Source: Thiodiazotropha sp040507035 (GTDB taxonomy: Bacteria; Pseudomonadota; Gammaproteobacteria; Chromatiales; Chromatiaceae). Taken from it: 64,000 bases of DNA. How positions within the stretch are numbered: the stretch's first letter is position 1; every line of letters starts with the position of its first letter. A model generated the notes under the pieces. The model was not told the origin of the DNA. It searched no databases and saw only the letters and a list, made by a program, of their open reading frames with translations. The stretch is from NCBI GenBank assembly GCA_040507035.1, contig JBEVVR010000044.1:124001-188000 (forward strand), written 5' to 3'. The position numbers and the translations under genes are program-made. This document shows positions 24,511-33,582 of the stretch, one piece after another.

Positions 24511-26472
24511 CTATCTCCTGACTGCGCCCAACAGGGTATCGAAGAGGGTACTGGCGACCGATATCACCTGCGCCGAAGCCTGGTAGGCCTGCTGAAACTG
24601 AATCAGTTTCGCCGCTTCCTCGTCCAGATTGACCCCCGATGTCTCCGCCATCGCCTCTTTCGCACGCTCCAACAGACTCTCCTGGGCACCCAGGTTCAAC
24701 TCCGAATGGCGTGTCTTGGAACCCACATCCGAGACCATTTGAATATAGGTCTCGTCAAAGGTCGAGGTTCCCCCCAGCAACAGATTCTGGTTCTGCAGAT
24801 TCTCCAGGGAGAGGGCGTTGCGGTTGTCACTGCTGCCGCTGCTGTTGTTGCCGATGGTAAAGCTGTCGCCATCCGCGGGGGTACCGGCGATCGAGAAGCT
24901 GATACCGCCATAGGCGGCGAATTGGGCACTCGGCACCTGGGTGCCGGCGATCGTCGCCGGATTGAGATTGTCGTAGACGATGAAATCATCAAAGGGATCC
25001 ACCCCGGGCGTCGAGCCCGGATAGTAGACCTCGAAGCCACTGGTTGGGCCACCCTGGTCGTCATAGACCAGTTGGATATCACCACCCACAAGGGGCAGGC
25101 CGGTCATGGAACTGTTTGCCGGTTGGGTGACCCGGGCGTCGCCCCCATTCAGGGGGTTGCCATTGCCGTCGACAGCAGGTTGTACCTGCAGCGGCCCGGC
25201 GGCGGCGAGCCGCCTGACATCGTTGATCAGCAGATCGATATCCTGGGAGGCGTTGCGCGTGGGCTGAATCAGGAAGCTGTCGCCGGTTATGGCACCGGCC
25301 GCATTGATGTTGATATCGAGCCCATCGACGATATTGGAACCCGCAGCCAGGGTCTGGGTAGCGCCTGAAACAAGGTCCTGGAGGATGAAATCGGCGCCAT
25401 CATAGGTCAGCTCGTAACTATTGCCCGTGAGGTTTGCCACATTGTCGTAATCGACGGTGATGGAGCTACCGTTGCCGGGCTGCGCCAATACCCCCACTGA
25501 ACTGCCACTGAAGAGCGCGCTGCCGACCAGGCCATCCAGATCGAGGCCCAGCTGGTGCTGACTATTGAGCTGATCCATGATCCCGAGGGCGACCAGTCCA
25601 ACCCGGTCCTGGGTGGGATCGAGTATTTCACTGCGAAACCTGAGCATGCCGCCAACGGTACCGCCACTGATCTGATCGGTGATGATCTGGGTGCCGAAGG
25701 AGTAGTTGAAGGTAATCTCCAGATGGCTGGGGTCGAGGGTGGAGGGCTGGGTACCGAGGGTGGCGGCCGTGGTGTCCATCACCAGGGGTTGGCCCTTGCC
25801 AATAAAGACGTTATAGGCACCATCGGTCTGCTGCAGGACCTGAATATCCACCAGCTCCGAGAGTTCGTTGACCAACTGGTCCCGTTTGTCCAGGAGGTCA
25901 TTCGGGGTAGCGCCGTAGGCGAGTTTGATATCCGCATTGATGTCGGCGATGTTCTGAGCAAGACGGTTGATTTCACCCACATTGAAAGCGATCTGGTTGT
26001 TGAGTGTGGTCCGGGTGTCCTCGAATTGCTGATTGAAATAGTGGAAGCGGTCGACCATGGTTTCCGCCTCGCTCAATACCAGCTGACGGGCCGGTATCGA
26101 GGTGGGATCGTCAGCCAACCCCTGCAGGGCGTCGAAGAAGTTCTGCATGGTCGGCTGGATTCCCGCATCCGGGTCCGCCACCAGTTCATCGAGTCGCTGT
26201 GCCCCCTCGTAGTAGGCACTCAGTTCGTTGGTGATGGTGAGGCTGCTGCGCATCTGCCCGGCGATAAAGCTATCGTATTGGCGCTGCACTTCCGAGCTCT
26301 CGACACCGCTACCCAGGTAGCCGGCGGGACTGAGAAAGGGCTCCCGGGTGTTGAAGTCGATGCGCTGACGGCTGTAGCCCTCAGTGTTGACATTCGAAAT
26401 GTTATGGCCGGTGGTGTCGAGTGCGTGCCGATTAGCTACCAACCCCGAGACACCGATGGATAGTATGCTCAC
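24511..26472 (-). CDS. flgK: Flagellar hook-associated protein FlgK (HAP1)
   Basis: The 653-residue protein is the first hook-filament junction protein. It begins SILSIGVSGLVANRHALDTTGHNISNVNTEGYSRQRI, the conserved rod/hook N-terminus, and ends VNLDEEAAKLIQFQQAYQASAQVIS, the conserved C-terminal helix. The large middle is FlgK-specific. It directly abuts flgJ (adjacent stop and start), so it belongs to the same transcript. Confidence 0.96.
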   Translation of the reverse strand: MSILSIGVSGLVANRHALDTTGHNISNVNTEGYSRQRIDFNTREPFLSPAGYLGSGVESSEVQRQYDSFIAGQMRSSLTITNELSAYYEGAQRLDELVADPDAGIQPTMQNFFDALQGLADDPTSIPARQLVLSEAETMVDRFHYFNQQFEDTRTTLNNQIAFNVGEINRLAQNIADINADIKLAYGATPNDLLDKRDQLVNELSELVDIQVLQQTDGAYNVFIGKGQPLVMDTTAATLGTQPSTLDPSHLEITFNYSFGTQIITDQISGGTVGGMLRFRSEILDPTQDRVGLVALGIMDQLNSQHQLGLDLDGLVGSALFSGSSVGVLAQPGNGSSITVDYDNVANLTGNSYELTYDGADFILQDLVSGATQTLAAGSNIVDGLDININAAGAITGDSFLIQPTRNASQDIDLLINDVRRLAAAGPLQVQPAVDGNGNPLNGGDARVTQPANSSMTGLPLVGGDIQLVYDDQGGPTSGFEVYYPGSTPGVDPFDDFIVYDNLNPATIAGTQVPSAQFAAYGGISFSIAGTPADGDSFTIGNNSSGSSDNRNALSLENLQNQNLLLGGTSTFDETYIQMVSDVGSKTRHSELNLGAQESLLERAKEAMAETSGVNLDEEAAKLIQFQQAYQASAQVISVASTLFDTLLGAVRR

Positions 26473-27423
26473 TTAAATCGCCTCTGTTTCACTCTGTATC
26501 GACTGCTGGGCCGCAGCCTTAAATCGGTTCAATGCGGTCTGCATCTCCGATCCCTGCATCACGCGTACAATTTTCTGCGCATAGTTGGGATCGGTGGCGT
26601 ACCCAGCGTCCTGTAACGCCTTGAAATACTCCTCCGCATCCCCGGTATTCTGCAGGGCATTCGTGTAGCGCGGATTCTCCTTGAGAAAGGCTACGTAGTC
26701 CCTGAAGCTCTCCTCGAAGGAGGCGTAGGTACGAAAATATTCACGCCGGCGGACCGCCACATCCTGTTCATACTCCAGGGTCTCACGCCTTACCCGGTCG
26801 CCATCCCAGCGTTGGTCGGCCTTGATCCCAAACAGGTTGTGGCTGCTATTGCCATTCGCTGTCTGCATGACATGCCCTCCCCAACCTGTCTCCAGGGCTG
26901 CCTGGGCAAGCAGGGCTTCGGTGGGCAGTCCCAAGGCCTTTGCCGCTGCGTCCGCGGCTGGCCATAGGGCCTCGACAAAGGAGTGGGGTGAATCGATCTT
27001 TTGCGCTGGTTGATCTTCGACAGCCCTTTGGTCAGACTCCAATGCCGTCGCTGAATGGGGTCTTGCAAGCCTGGAGGGGCGCAACCAGTAGTCCTCGAGA
27101 CTGCTATTTGCTGCCGCTTTCTCCGCCTCTTCCACTCCCAGCTGACTGCGCAGCATCTGCAGCATGCCAAGACCCTGCTTTTCAGAGAGATGGACCGACA
27201 GCTGCTGATCATACATATCCCGGGCAAAGCGGCTCTGGCTGCTTTCGAAGAGACCGCCGCCAAAGCTGGCCTGGCGCATCTGTTTCACCATCATCTGTAC
27301 GAACAGGGACTCGAACTGACGCGCCACCTGATCCGCTGCCGCCCCTCGATCCTCCCGAGCCTGTCGCTTCAGGTTCGCGAGTCCGGAAAAATCGTGGTAG
27401 AGGGCGGGGGTCGGGGTGTTCAT
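26473..27423 (-). CDS. flgJ: Bifunctional rod-cap / peptidoglycan hydrolase FlgJ
   Basis: The 316-residue protein joins an N-terminal rod-scaffold domain (about 20-110, with FESLFVQMMVKQMRQASFGGGLF) to a C-terminal glucosaminidase domain (about 145-300). The latter has ALLAQAALETGWGGHVM with the catalytic glutamate and a YRTYASFEESFRDYVAFL-like block. It cuts a hole in peptidoglycan for the rod. The two-domain form is typical of beta- and gammaproteobacteria. Its start overlaps the flgI stop by one base. Confidence 0.95.
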   Translation of the reverse strand: MNTPTPALYHDFSGLANLKRQAREDRGAAADQVARQFESLFVQMMVKQMRQASFGGGLFESSQSRFARDMYDQQLSVHLSEKQGLGMLQMLRSQLGVEEAEKAAANSSLEDYWLRPSRLARPHSATALESDQRAVEDQPAQKIDSPHSFVEALWPAADAAAKALGLPTEALLAQAALETGWGGHVMQTANGNSSHNLFGIKADQRWDGDRVRRETLEYEQDVAVRRREYFRTYASFEESFRDYVAFLKENPRYTNALQNTGDAEEYFKALQDAGYATDPNYAQKIVRVMQGSEMQTALNRFKAAAQQSIQSETEAI

Positions 27424-28541
27424 CAGATCACCATCAGCTCGGCTCTAAGGGCGCCGGCCTCTTTCAGGGCTTCGAGGATCGCCACCAGGTCGCTGGGCGC
27501 TGCCCCGACCTGATTGACCGCACGCACCACATCATCCAGGGAGGCCCCGGGATTGAAGAGGAACATATGATCCTTACCCTCTTCGGTGATCGTTACCTGG
27601 CTCTGGGGTACCACTGCAGTCTGACCGGCCCTGGCGAAGGGTCCAGGTTGGGAGACCGCGGTCTCCTCGCTGATACTGACCACCAGATTGCCGTGGGAGA
27701 CGGCTGCCGGATAGACCCGCACCTGGCTGTTGATCACCACCGTGCCGGTACGGGAGTTGATAATCACCTTCGCCGATGTGGTACCGGGCTTGACCTCGAG
27801 CTCCTCCAGCATGGAGATAAAGGTGACCTTCTGCCCCGTATCGATGGGGGCGTTGACCCGAATCGAGGTGGCATCCATGGCCTTTGCGGTTCCGGGACCG
27901 ATGGCGAGATTGATCGAATCGGCGACACGCATCGCGGTGGTGAAGTCACCGTCGTGGAGATTGAGGGTCAACAACGGGGCCTGATTGAAGTTGTTGGGCA
28001 CTTCGCGCTCTACAGTCGCACCGTTGGGAATTCTACCCGCGCTGGGGATATTCACCGTCAGCTTGGAACCATCGGAACCCTCCGCACTGAGCCCCCCCAC
28101 CACCAGGTTACCCTGGGCCAGGGCGTAGTTGTTACCGTCGGCTCCCTTCAGCGGCGTCATCAGCAGGGTGCCGCCGCGTAAGCTCTTGGCATTACCCAGG
28201 GATGAGACGGTGACATCGATCTTCTGACCCAGCTTGCTGAAGGGAGGAAGATCACCATGCACGATGACCGCGGCGACATTCTTCGGCTTGATATTGGTCC
28301 CCGCGGGTATCTGTACACCCAGCTGCGAGAGCATGTTCTTCAGGCTGTTGATGGTATAGGGCGAATCGGTGTCCTTATCACCGGTGCCGTCGAGTCCCAC
28401 CACCAGGCCATAACCGATCAGCTGGTTGCTGCGCACACCCTGGATCGCCGCCAGGTCCTTGATCCGTTCAGCGAACAGGGATTGGCTGCAGAGCAAGAGG
28501 ATAACGAGTGTTAGCAAGAGTCTGTGTAGCTTGACGTTCAT
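27423..28541 (-). CDS. flgI: Flagellar P-ring protein FlgI
   Basis: The start is set at 28541, not at the open frame's first ATG at 28595. It gives a proper signal peptide (MNVKLHRLLLTLVILLLCSQSLFA), a GAGG site nine bases upstream, and an 11-base gap from flgH. The 54 extra bases upstream would overlap flgH. The mature protein starts ERIKDLAAIQGVRSNQLIGYGLVVGL, the canonical FlgI N-terminus, and is 372 residues in all with the signal. It forms the periplasmic bushing in the peptidoglycan layer. Confidence 0.96.
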   Translation of the reverse strand: MNVKLHRLLLTLVILLLCSQSLFAERIKDLAAIQGVRSNQLIGYGLVVGLDGTGDKDTDSPYTINSLKNMLSQLGVQIPAGTNIKPKNVAAVIVHGDLPPFSKLGQKIDVTVSSLGNAKSLRGGTLLMTPLKGADGNNYALAQGNLVVGGLSAEGSDGSKLTVNIPSAGRIPNGATVEREVPNNFNQAPLLTLNLHDGDFTTAMRVADSINLAIGPGTAKAMDATSIRVNAPIDTGQKVTFISMLEELEVKPGTTSAKVIINSRTGTVVINSQVRVYPAAVSHGNLVVSISEETAVSQPGPFARAGQTAVVPQSQVTITEEGKDHMFLFNPGASLDDVVRAVNQVGAAPSDLVAILEALKEAGALRAELMVI

Positions 28542-28552
28542 TGCATGAGACC

Positions 28553-29266
28553 TCAGAAGGGGGAGAGTACGCTGTTGAAGAAGCGGGCGAGCCAACCCAT
28601 GGAGTTGGCATCAGCCAGTGCGCCTTCGCCCACGTAGGTAATGGTCGGATCGGCGATGCGGGTGGAGTCCACGGTGTTTTCCGGGGTGATGTCCCTGGGG
28701 CGCACGATACCGGATAGACGCACATATTCGGTGCCCTGGTTGATACCGATGCGTTTTTCACCGCGCACGTAGAGATTGTTGTTGGGTAGCACTTCGATAA
28801 CCGACACCGTGATACTGCCGCTGAGGGCATTGCTCTGGGTGGCGCTACCGTCGCCACTGAAATCGTGGCTGGAATCGAGACCAAAGCCGAGACCCACATC
28901 CTCTTTATTGGGTACAGGAACGAAGTTGGGCACATCGAACTGCATCGATTGACCAAAGATAGTGGGATTGGTGATGCTGGCACTGGTGCTTTTCGCGGTG
29001 GTGGTGGTGGCCGATTTATTTGCCTGGGTGCTCTCCACCAGGTTCACGGTCAACAGATCGCCGACACGACGGGCGCGGATATCTTCGAACCAGGCCTGCT
29101 CATAACCCGCTTGATAGATGGAACCGTTACCCCTCGGTGCCGGTGGCGGCATCACCGGCCGGATCGGTGCGTAGGCGGCATCCCGGGTCGGGGTGGTGTT
29201 GTAACACCCCGCCAACAACGGCAGCATGATGATCGTTAACAGTGTGATTGTGCGCAGTCTATCCAT
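28553..29266 (-). CDS. flgH: Flagellar L-ring lipoprotein FlgH
   Basis: The 237-residue protein begins with a lipoprotein signal (MDRLRTITLLTIIMLPLLAGC), the lipobox cysteine at residue 21. The mature part has the FlgH hallmark GSIYQAGYEQAWFEDIRARRVGDLLTV and ends with VRPRDITPENTVDSTRIADPTITYVGEGALADANSMGWLARFFN. It forms the L ring in the outer membrane. It lies between flgG and flgI. Confidence 0.96.
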   Translation of the reverse strand: MDRLRTITLLTIIMLPLLAGCYNTTPTRDAAYAPIRPVMPPPAPRGNGSIYQAGYEQAWFEDIRARRVGDLLTVNLVESTQANKSATTTTAKSTSASITNPTIFGQSMQFDVPNFVPVPNKEDVGLGFGLDSSHDFSGDGSATQSNALSGSITVSVIEVLPNNNLYVRGEKRIGINQGTEYVRLSGIVRPRDITPENTVDSTRIADPTITYVGEGALADANSMGWLARFFNSVLSPF

Positions 29267-29280
29267 CAGCCCTGCTCCTG

Positions 29281-30066
29281 TCAGAGTTGCTGATTAACGT
29301 AGGAGAGCATCTCGTCGGTGGTGGAGATCGCCTTGGAGTTCATCTCGTAGGCACGCTGGGTCTCGATCATGTTGACCAACTCTTCCACCACATTGACGTT
29401 GGAGCTCTCCAACGCAGCCTGGATCAAGGTTCCGGTACTGTCTGTGCCGGGAATGGCGGTGTTGACCCCACCGCTGGCATTGGTCTCGCGATAGAGATTG
29501 TCACCGATCGGCTCCAGCCCCTGGGGATTGACGAAGTAGGCGAGTTCAATCTGACCGATCTGGGTTGGGGTGTTGTTGCCCGAGACCAGCACGGAGACCA
29601 CGCCGTCGGAGCCGATAGTCAGGCTGGTGGCGTTGGTGGGTACGGTCATCGCCGGCTGCAGTTCATAACCGTTGGGGGTGACGATATTGCCGTCCGCGGT
29701 GAGGCTGAAAGTGCCGTCACGACTGTAGACGATATTGCCGTCCGGGTGCAGCACCTGAAAATAGCCCTTGCCCTGGATCGCCACATCCAGCGAGTTACCG
29801 GTTTGTACAATGTTGCCCTGGCTGTGCTCTTTCTGAGTCGCCACGACCCGGACTCCGGTACCCACCATCAACCCGGAAGGCAGCTCGGTGTTTTCCGAGG
29901 ATTGGGCGCCGACCTGTCTCAGATTCTGATAGATCAGATCATTGAATACGGCACGATCCCGTTTGTATCCAGTGGTGTTTACATTGGAGAGATTGTTGGA
30001 TATCACTGCCATGTTGGTCTGTTGTGCATCCAATCCGGTTTTTGCGATCCAGAGTGCCGGGTACAT
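29281..30066 (-). CDS. flgG: Flagellar distal rod protein FlgG
   Basis: The 261-residue rod protein begins MYPALWIAKTGLDAQQTNMAVISNNLSNVNTTGYKRDRAVF and ends VVEELVNMIETQRAYEMNSKAISTTDEML, both diagnostic for FlgG. The length is exactly usual. A -24/-12-type promoter precedes it at 30135-30150, so flgGHIJKL may be expressed independently of flgF. Confidence 0.97.
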   Translation of the reverse strand: MYPALWIAKTGLDAQQTNMAVISNNLSNVNTTGYKRDRAVFNDLIYQNLRQVGAQSSENTELPSGLMVGTGVRVVATQKEHSQGNIVQTGNSLDVAIQGKGYFQVLHPDGNIVYSRDGTFSLTADGNIVTPNGYELQPAMTVPTNATSLTIGSDGVVSVLVSGNNTPTQIGQIELAYFVNPQGLEPIGDNLYRETNASGGVNTAIPGTDSTGTLIQAALESSNVNVVEELVNMIETQRAYEMNSKAISTTDEMLSYVNQQL

Positions 30067-30104
30067 AGTCTCTTCCTCGAACTTAATTAATCTGCTGGGT
30101 TATG

Positions 30105-30119
30105 CGTTGCCGGGCAACG
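30105..30119. other. Small perfect hairpin in the flgG leader
   Basis: CGTTGC-CGG-GCAACG, a six-pair stem, just downstream of the predicted transcription start and about 40 bases before flgG. It could shape the leader RNA; no function is known. Confidence 0.4.
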
Positions 30120-30134
30120 TCTCAATTAATGATT

Positions 30135-30150
30135 TGCAATTTACTTGCCA
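30135..30150 (-). promoter_or_regulatory. Sigma-54 promoter before flgG
   Basis: Minus-strand TGGCAAGTAAATTGCA matches TGGCACG-N4-TTGCA at all but one fixed position. It lies between flgF and flgG. One of the best -24/-12 matches in the window. Confidence 0.7.
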
Positions 30151-30153
30151 ACA

Positions 30154-30894
30154 TCAGCTCAAACTCATGAGCCGGGCCGAGGCGTTATCAAGATCCTCGG
30201 CGGTCTTCATCATCTTCACCTGCATCTCGAATTTGCGCGCCAGCTCGATCATGGTGACCAGGCTATCCGCCACATTGACGTTGCTGCTCTCGATGGCGCC
30301 GGAGACCAGCTCCATGGCGGCATCGGCATCCGCCTCTTCACCATCCTGCAGACGCAGCAGGCCATCCTCGCCCTTGATCAGCTGTTCCGCCGGGGGATTG
30401 ACCATCTTGACGCGGTCGATGATTGCCAACGCATCGGGCGTGGCGCCTTCGGGGAGAATGGTGATGGTGCCGTCGGGGGCGATCTCGAGACGCTCATAGG
30501 GCGGCAAGGCGATCGGCCCGCCATTGCCGATCAGCGGCAAACCCTGGCCGTTGGTCACCAGGCCATTGGCATCGACCTTGAGGTCGCCGCGCCGGCTATA
30601 GGCCTCGGAGCCATCCGCCGCCTGTACCGCGAAATAGCCCTCGCCTTTGATCGCCAGATCGAGGGGATTGCCGGTGGATTGAATGCTGCCCTTGTCGAAA
30701 TTGATGTTTGGGCGTTCATCCAAGGCATAGACACGGGTGGGAAAACCCTGGCCAAACACCGGCATACTGCGGAATTGATTGAGATCCTCCATGAATCCCG
30801 GGGTGTTGACGTTGGCCAGGTTGTTGGAGTTGCTGGCCTGGGCGATCAAGGTCTCTTTGGCCCCGCTCATGGCAATGTAAAGCATGCGATCCAT
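30154..30894 (-). CDS. flgF: Flagellar proximal rod protein FlgF
   Basis: The 246-residue protein begins MDRMLYIAMSGAKETLIAQASNSNNLANVNTPGFMEDLNQF and has the FlgF-typical VYALDERPNINFDKGSIQSTGNPLDLAIKGEGYFAVQ. It ends in a C-terminal rod helix (VNVADSLVTMIELARKFEMQVKMMKTAEDLD). It is preceded by a -24/-12-type promoter, so it is not merely read through from flgE. Confidence 0.96.
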   Translation of the reverse strand: MDRMLYIAMSGAKETLIAQASNSNNLANVNTPGFMEDLNQFRSMPVFGQGFPTRVYALDERPNINFDKGSIQSTGNPLDLAIKGEGYFAVQAADGSEAYSRRGDLKVDANGLVTNGQGLPLIGNGGPIALPPYERLEIAPDGTITILPEGATPDALAIIDRVKMVNPPAEQLIKGEDGLLRLQDGEEADADAAMELVSGAIESSNVNVADSLVTMIELARKFEMQVKMMKTAEDLDNASARLMSLS

Positions 30895-30944
30895 GGGTTG
30901 CTCCTGTTTTTAAATCGGTTGGCGCTAGCGCTTTACTGAAACAC

Positions 30945-30960
30945 TGCAAGAAACAAACCA
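30945..30960 (-). promoter_or_regulatory. Candidate sigma-54 promoter before flgF
   Basis: Minus-strand TGGTTTGTTTCTTGCA has GG and GC ten bases apart and a perfect TTGCA -12 box, but a poorer -24 box. It lies about 50 bases before the flgF ATG. Confidence 0.55.
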
Positions 30961-30967
30961 GAAAAAT

Positions 30968-31078
30968 AATTTTGAATTGGTTTGCGCGCGCTTCGCGCGG
31001 GTTTTTTATTTATAGAGCGTGAGCGAAGTGAACCCATCAATTCAAAATTCAAAATTCAAAATTCACAATTCAAAATTC
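30968..31078. repeat. Second inverted-repeat element of the TGAATTTTGAATT type
   Basis: The left end AATTTTGAATTG (30968-30979) is complementary to the CAATTCAAAATT at 31038-31049, which opens a longer run of ATTCAAA units (31038-31078). A GC centre (GCGCGCGCTTCGCGCG) and GAGCGTGAGCGAAGTG lie between. It resembles 17200-17323. It separates flgF from the flgE terminator. Confidence 0.75.
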
Positions 31079-31079
31079 C

Positions 31080-31121
31080 AAAAAAAAAACCGCCCTCCCG
31101 CCCCCCGTACACTGAGGGCGG
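31080..31121 (-). terminator. Rho-independent terminator after flgE
   Basis: On the minus strand CCGCCCTC pairs with GAGGGCGG and is followed by ten T. It stands 23 bases past the flgE stop. Together with the promoters before flgF and flgG it divides the flg cluster into separate transcripts. Confidence 0.85.
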
Positions 31122-31143
31122 AAGCGGCGGTTACCCAGCTTAC

Positions 31144-32418
31144 TTAACGGATATTGATAACTGTCTGGGTGATGGCGTCCGCGGTGGTGATGACCTGTGC
31201 ATTTGCCTGGAAGTTGCGCTGTGCGGTGATCAGATTGACCAGCTGCTCGGCGAGGTCCACATTGGAATTCTCCAGGGCACCCGACTGAATCAGGCCGAAG
31301 CTGCTGGTACCGGCCTCGCCCAACTGCACGTCACCCGAGGCGAAGGACTCAGCCCAGCTGGTATCACCGATCTGACGCAAGCCTTGATTGTTGCTGAAGC
31401 GGGCCATGGCGACCTTGCCCAGGGGCTCGGACTGGCCATTGGTGAAACGGGCGAACACCACCCCGGTGCCATCCACATCCACACCGCTGAGGCGGCCCGA
31501 AGTGAAACCGTCCTGACTCAACTCGTTGACGGAAAAGCCGGAACCGTATTGTGTGGTGGCACCATAGTTGAAGGCCAGGTTGGTGATGTCCGCCGCACCG
31601 CCACCCGGATTGAAGGTATCGTAGGCCACGTTACCCAGGGCATCCACATCACCCACGGTGGTATCGAGAACACCTTCCGGGGTGAATTGGATATCGGCAA
31701 AGGTGTTGCCCCCCACGGTAATATTGGTGCCATCCACGAAGGTGAAGGCGTTCCACTGATTATCCGCCACTTTGCTGTAGAACATGGTCGCGGTATGGGC
31801 CGTTCCCAGGGAGTCATAGATGGTGGTCGCGGTGGAGTGATTATAACTCAGAGGATCCGGCGGAAAGGTGAAGGTGGGGGATGTGGGATCGAGGGTTACC
31901 AGGGGCACTGTCTCCGCCGCACTCAGATTGAGGGTCGCCTCGACTTCGGTGGTGGGCTGTGGTGTCCCGGAGACCACGGGCAGGTTCAGATCGGTGGTGT
32001 CACCGGTGTTGAACAGGGTACCGGTGGTGCCGATGCGGGGAAAGACCTGCAGCCTGGACCCGGTATGATCCACCACATAGCCGTCCCGATCCACACTGAA
32101 GGCGCCGGCTCGGGTATAGGTTACGTCACCCGCGGTATCCTCCATGACGAAAAAGCCCTCGCCGTTGATCGCCAGATCAAGGTTGTTGGAGGTGAATTCT
32201 GTGCTGCCCTGGGCGAACTGCTGTGCGACCCGGGTTACACGAACCCCCCTTCCCGGTACTGAGCTGCTGACATCACTGATCGAATTGGCATAGATGTCGG
32301 CAAATTCGGCCCGCGACTCCTTGAAGCCTATGGTGCTTGCATTAGCCACATTGTGCCCGGTCACTTCAAGATCGGTGGATGCTGCATCCAGTCCACTCAG
32401 AGCAATACGAAATGCCAT
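31144..32418 (-). CDS. flgE: Flagellar hook protein FlgE
   Basis: A 424-residue hook subunit. It begins MAFRIALSGLDAASTDLEVTGHNVANASTIGFKESRAEFADIYA and ends NLITAQRNFQANAQVITTADAITQTVINIR, both conserved hook ends. The exposed middle (GNVAYDTFNPGGGAADITN) is variable as usual. It follows flgD by 60 bases and ends at a strong terminator. Confidence 0.97.
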   Translation of the reverse strand: MAFRIALSGLDAASTDLEVTGHNVANASTIGFKESRAEFADIYANSISDVSSSVPGRGVRVTRVAQQFAQGSTEFTSNNLDLAINGEGFFVMEDTAGDVTYTRAGAFSVDRDGYVVDHTGSRLQVFPRIGTTGTLFNTGDTTDLNLPVVSGTPQPTTEVEATLNLSAAETVPLVTLDPTSPTFTFPPDPLSYNHSTATTIYDSLGTAHTATMFYSKVADNQWNAFTFVDGTNITVGGNTFADIQFTPEGVLDTTVGDVDALGNVAYDTFNPGGGAADITNLAFNYGATTQYGSGFSVNELSQDGFTSGRLSGVDVDGTGVVFARFTNGQSEPLGKVAMARFSNNQGLRQIGDTSWAESFASGDVQLGEAGTSSFGLIQSGALENSNVDLAEQLVNLITAQRNFQANAQVITTADAITQTVINIR

Positions 32419-32478
32419 CTCTTTTCTCCTGTCTTTACGCTATAAGCATTCAATGCACAAGGCATCGAAGCCGATGTT

Positions 32479-33156
32479 CTATTGAATCTGGGCCACCTGG
32501 TTCATGGCGATCTGTCCGAGCCCGTCGAGGTTGAGAAGTATTCCACCCGATCCGCCCAGATTGACGCTCTCCACCTCTGCGGAGACCAGCACCGTGGGCG
32601 CCATCTCGGCATCATCCACATTGGCGATCGCGCTCACCTGATAGAGTCCTTCACCCACATGGACGCCACTGTCGTCATAGCCGTCCCAACTGAAGGCGAC
32701 CTCGCCGGCCTCATGGGTGCCAAGCTCCAGCTCGCGCACCAGTTCGCCGGTCTGGCTGGTGATCCTCACCCGCAGATTACTCGCCGATGAGGGCAGCACG
32801 ACACTGCCTTGTAACGGCTCATCCGTGGTCAGGGCACCGATATTGCTGTCAACCAGCACACTGCGACCCACCAGGTTTGCTGCCTGCAGAGCCTGATCGG
32901 AGGTCAATGCTGTGCGCAATTCGTTGAAGGAGTTATTCAGGTCATCAATGCCGGAGACCGTGGCGAACTGGGATACCTGGGTCGCCATTTCGGAGTTTTC
33001 CATGGGTTTGAAGGGATCCTGGTGGGTCAGCTCGGTGACCAACAGGTTCATAAACTCTTCCAAACCAAGTTTGCCCCGCTCCTCTTGGGTATTGAGACTG
33101 TTGTTGGTCAGGCCGATATCTTCGTAGAGTTCGTAACCGCTTGTAATGGATGTCAT
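32479..33156 (-). CDS. flgD: Flagellar hook capping protein FlgD
   Basis: I place the start at 33156 (AAGGAG eight bases upstream). The open frame continues to 33228, but that part overlaps flgC and does not look like FlgD. The 225-residue product carries LGLEEFMNLLVTELTHQDPFKPMENSEMATQVSQFATV, the FlgD signature, and a C-terminal FlgD-Ig-like domain with VAFSWDGYDDSGVHVGEGLYQVSA. FlgD caps and assembles the hook. Confidence 0.95.
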   Translation of the reverse strand: MTSITSGYELYEDIGLTNNSLNTQEERGKLGLEEFMNLLVTELTHQDPFKPMENSEMATQVSQFATVSGIDDLNNSFNELRTALTSDQALQAANLVGRSVLVDSNIGALTTDEPLQGSVVLPSSASNLRVRITSQTGELVRELELGTHEAGEVAFSWDGYDDSGVHVGEGLYQVSAIANVDDAEMAPTVLVSAEVESVNLGGSGGILLNLDGLGQIAMNQVAQIQ

Positions 33157-33166
33157 GACTATCTCC

Positions 33167-33580
33167 TTACTGACCCATACGCAGGGTGGCGAGCAGCAGT
33201 TGTTTGGCGGAGTTGGCCACCTCCACATTGCCCTGATAGGAACGGGTGGCGGAGAGCATATTTGCCATCTCCTCCACCATGTTCACATTGGGGCGAAAGA
33301 TATAACCCTCCTCATTGGCGAGGGGGTGCTGCGGCGCATACTCCTGGACCAGTGGCGCCTGGCTCTCCACAACACCCGCCATACGCACCCCTGTGGATGC
33401 CGCATCCGGATTGGCCTGATCGAACAGGGTCTGGAATACCGGCTGCCTGGCGCGATAGGTCTGTTCCGTGCTGCTGCTCACCGCGTCGGCATTGGCCATG
33501 TTGCTGGAGACCAGGTTGAGACGCATGCTCTGCGCGCTCATGCCCGTTGCGGCGGTATCAAAGATCTTGAATAGAGACAT
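33167..33580 (-). CDS. flgC: Flagellar proximal rod protein FlgC
   Basis: The 137-residue rod subunit begins SLFKIFDTAATGMSAQSMRLNLVSSNMANADAVSSS and ends NMVEEMANMLSATRSYQGNVEVANSAKQLLLATLRMGQ, the FlgC pattern. The length is usual. It lies two bases from flgB and ten from flgD. Confidence 0.96.
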   Translation of the reverse strand: MSLFKIFDTAATGMSAQSMRLNLVSSNMANADAVSSSTEQTYRARQPVFQTLFDQANPDAASTGVRMAGVVESQAPLVQEYAPQHPLANEEGYIFRPNVNMVEEMANMLSATRSYQGNVEVANSAKQLLLATLRMGQ

Positions 33581-33582
33581 CT

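Noticed and set aside
24385..25368. 327-residue antisense frame over flgK
   Set aside because: Shadow of flgK; also overlaps flgL.
26940..28181. 413-residue antisense frame over flgJ and flgI
   Set aside because: Spans two conserved genes on the opposite strand, no binding site.
31038..31078. Possible CRISPR-like array (repeating ATTCAAA units)
   Set aside because: Units are short, without spacers, and belong to an inverted-repeat element.
30982..32262. 426-residue antisense frame over flgE
   Set aside because: Starts in repeat sequence and lies opposite flgE; shadow.
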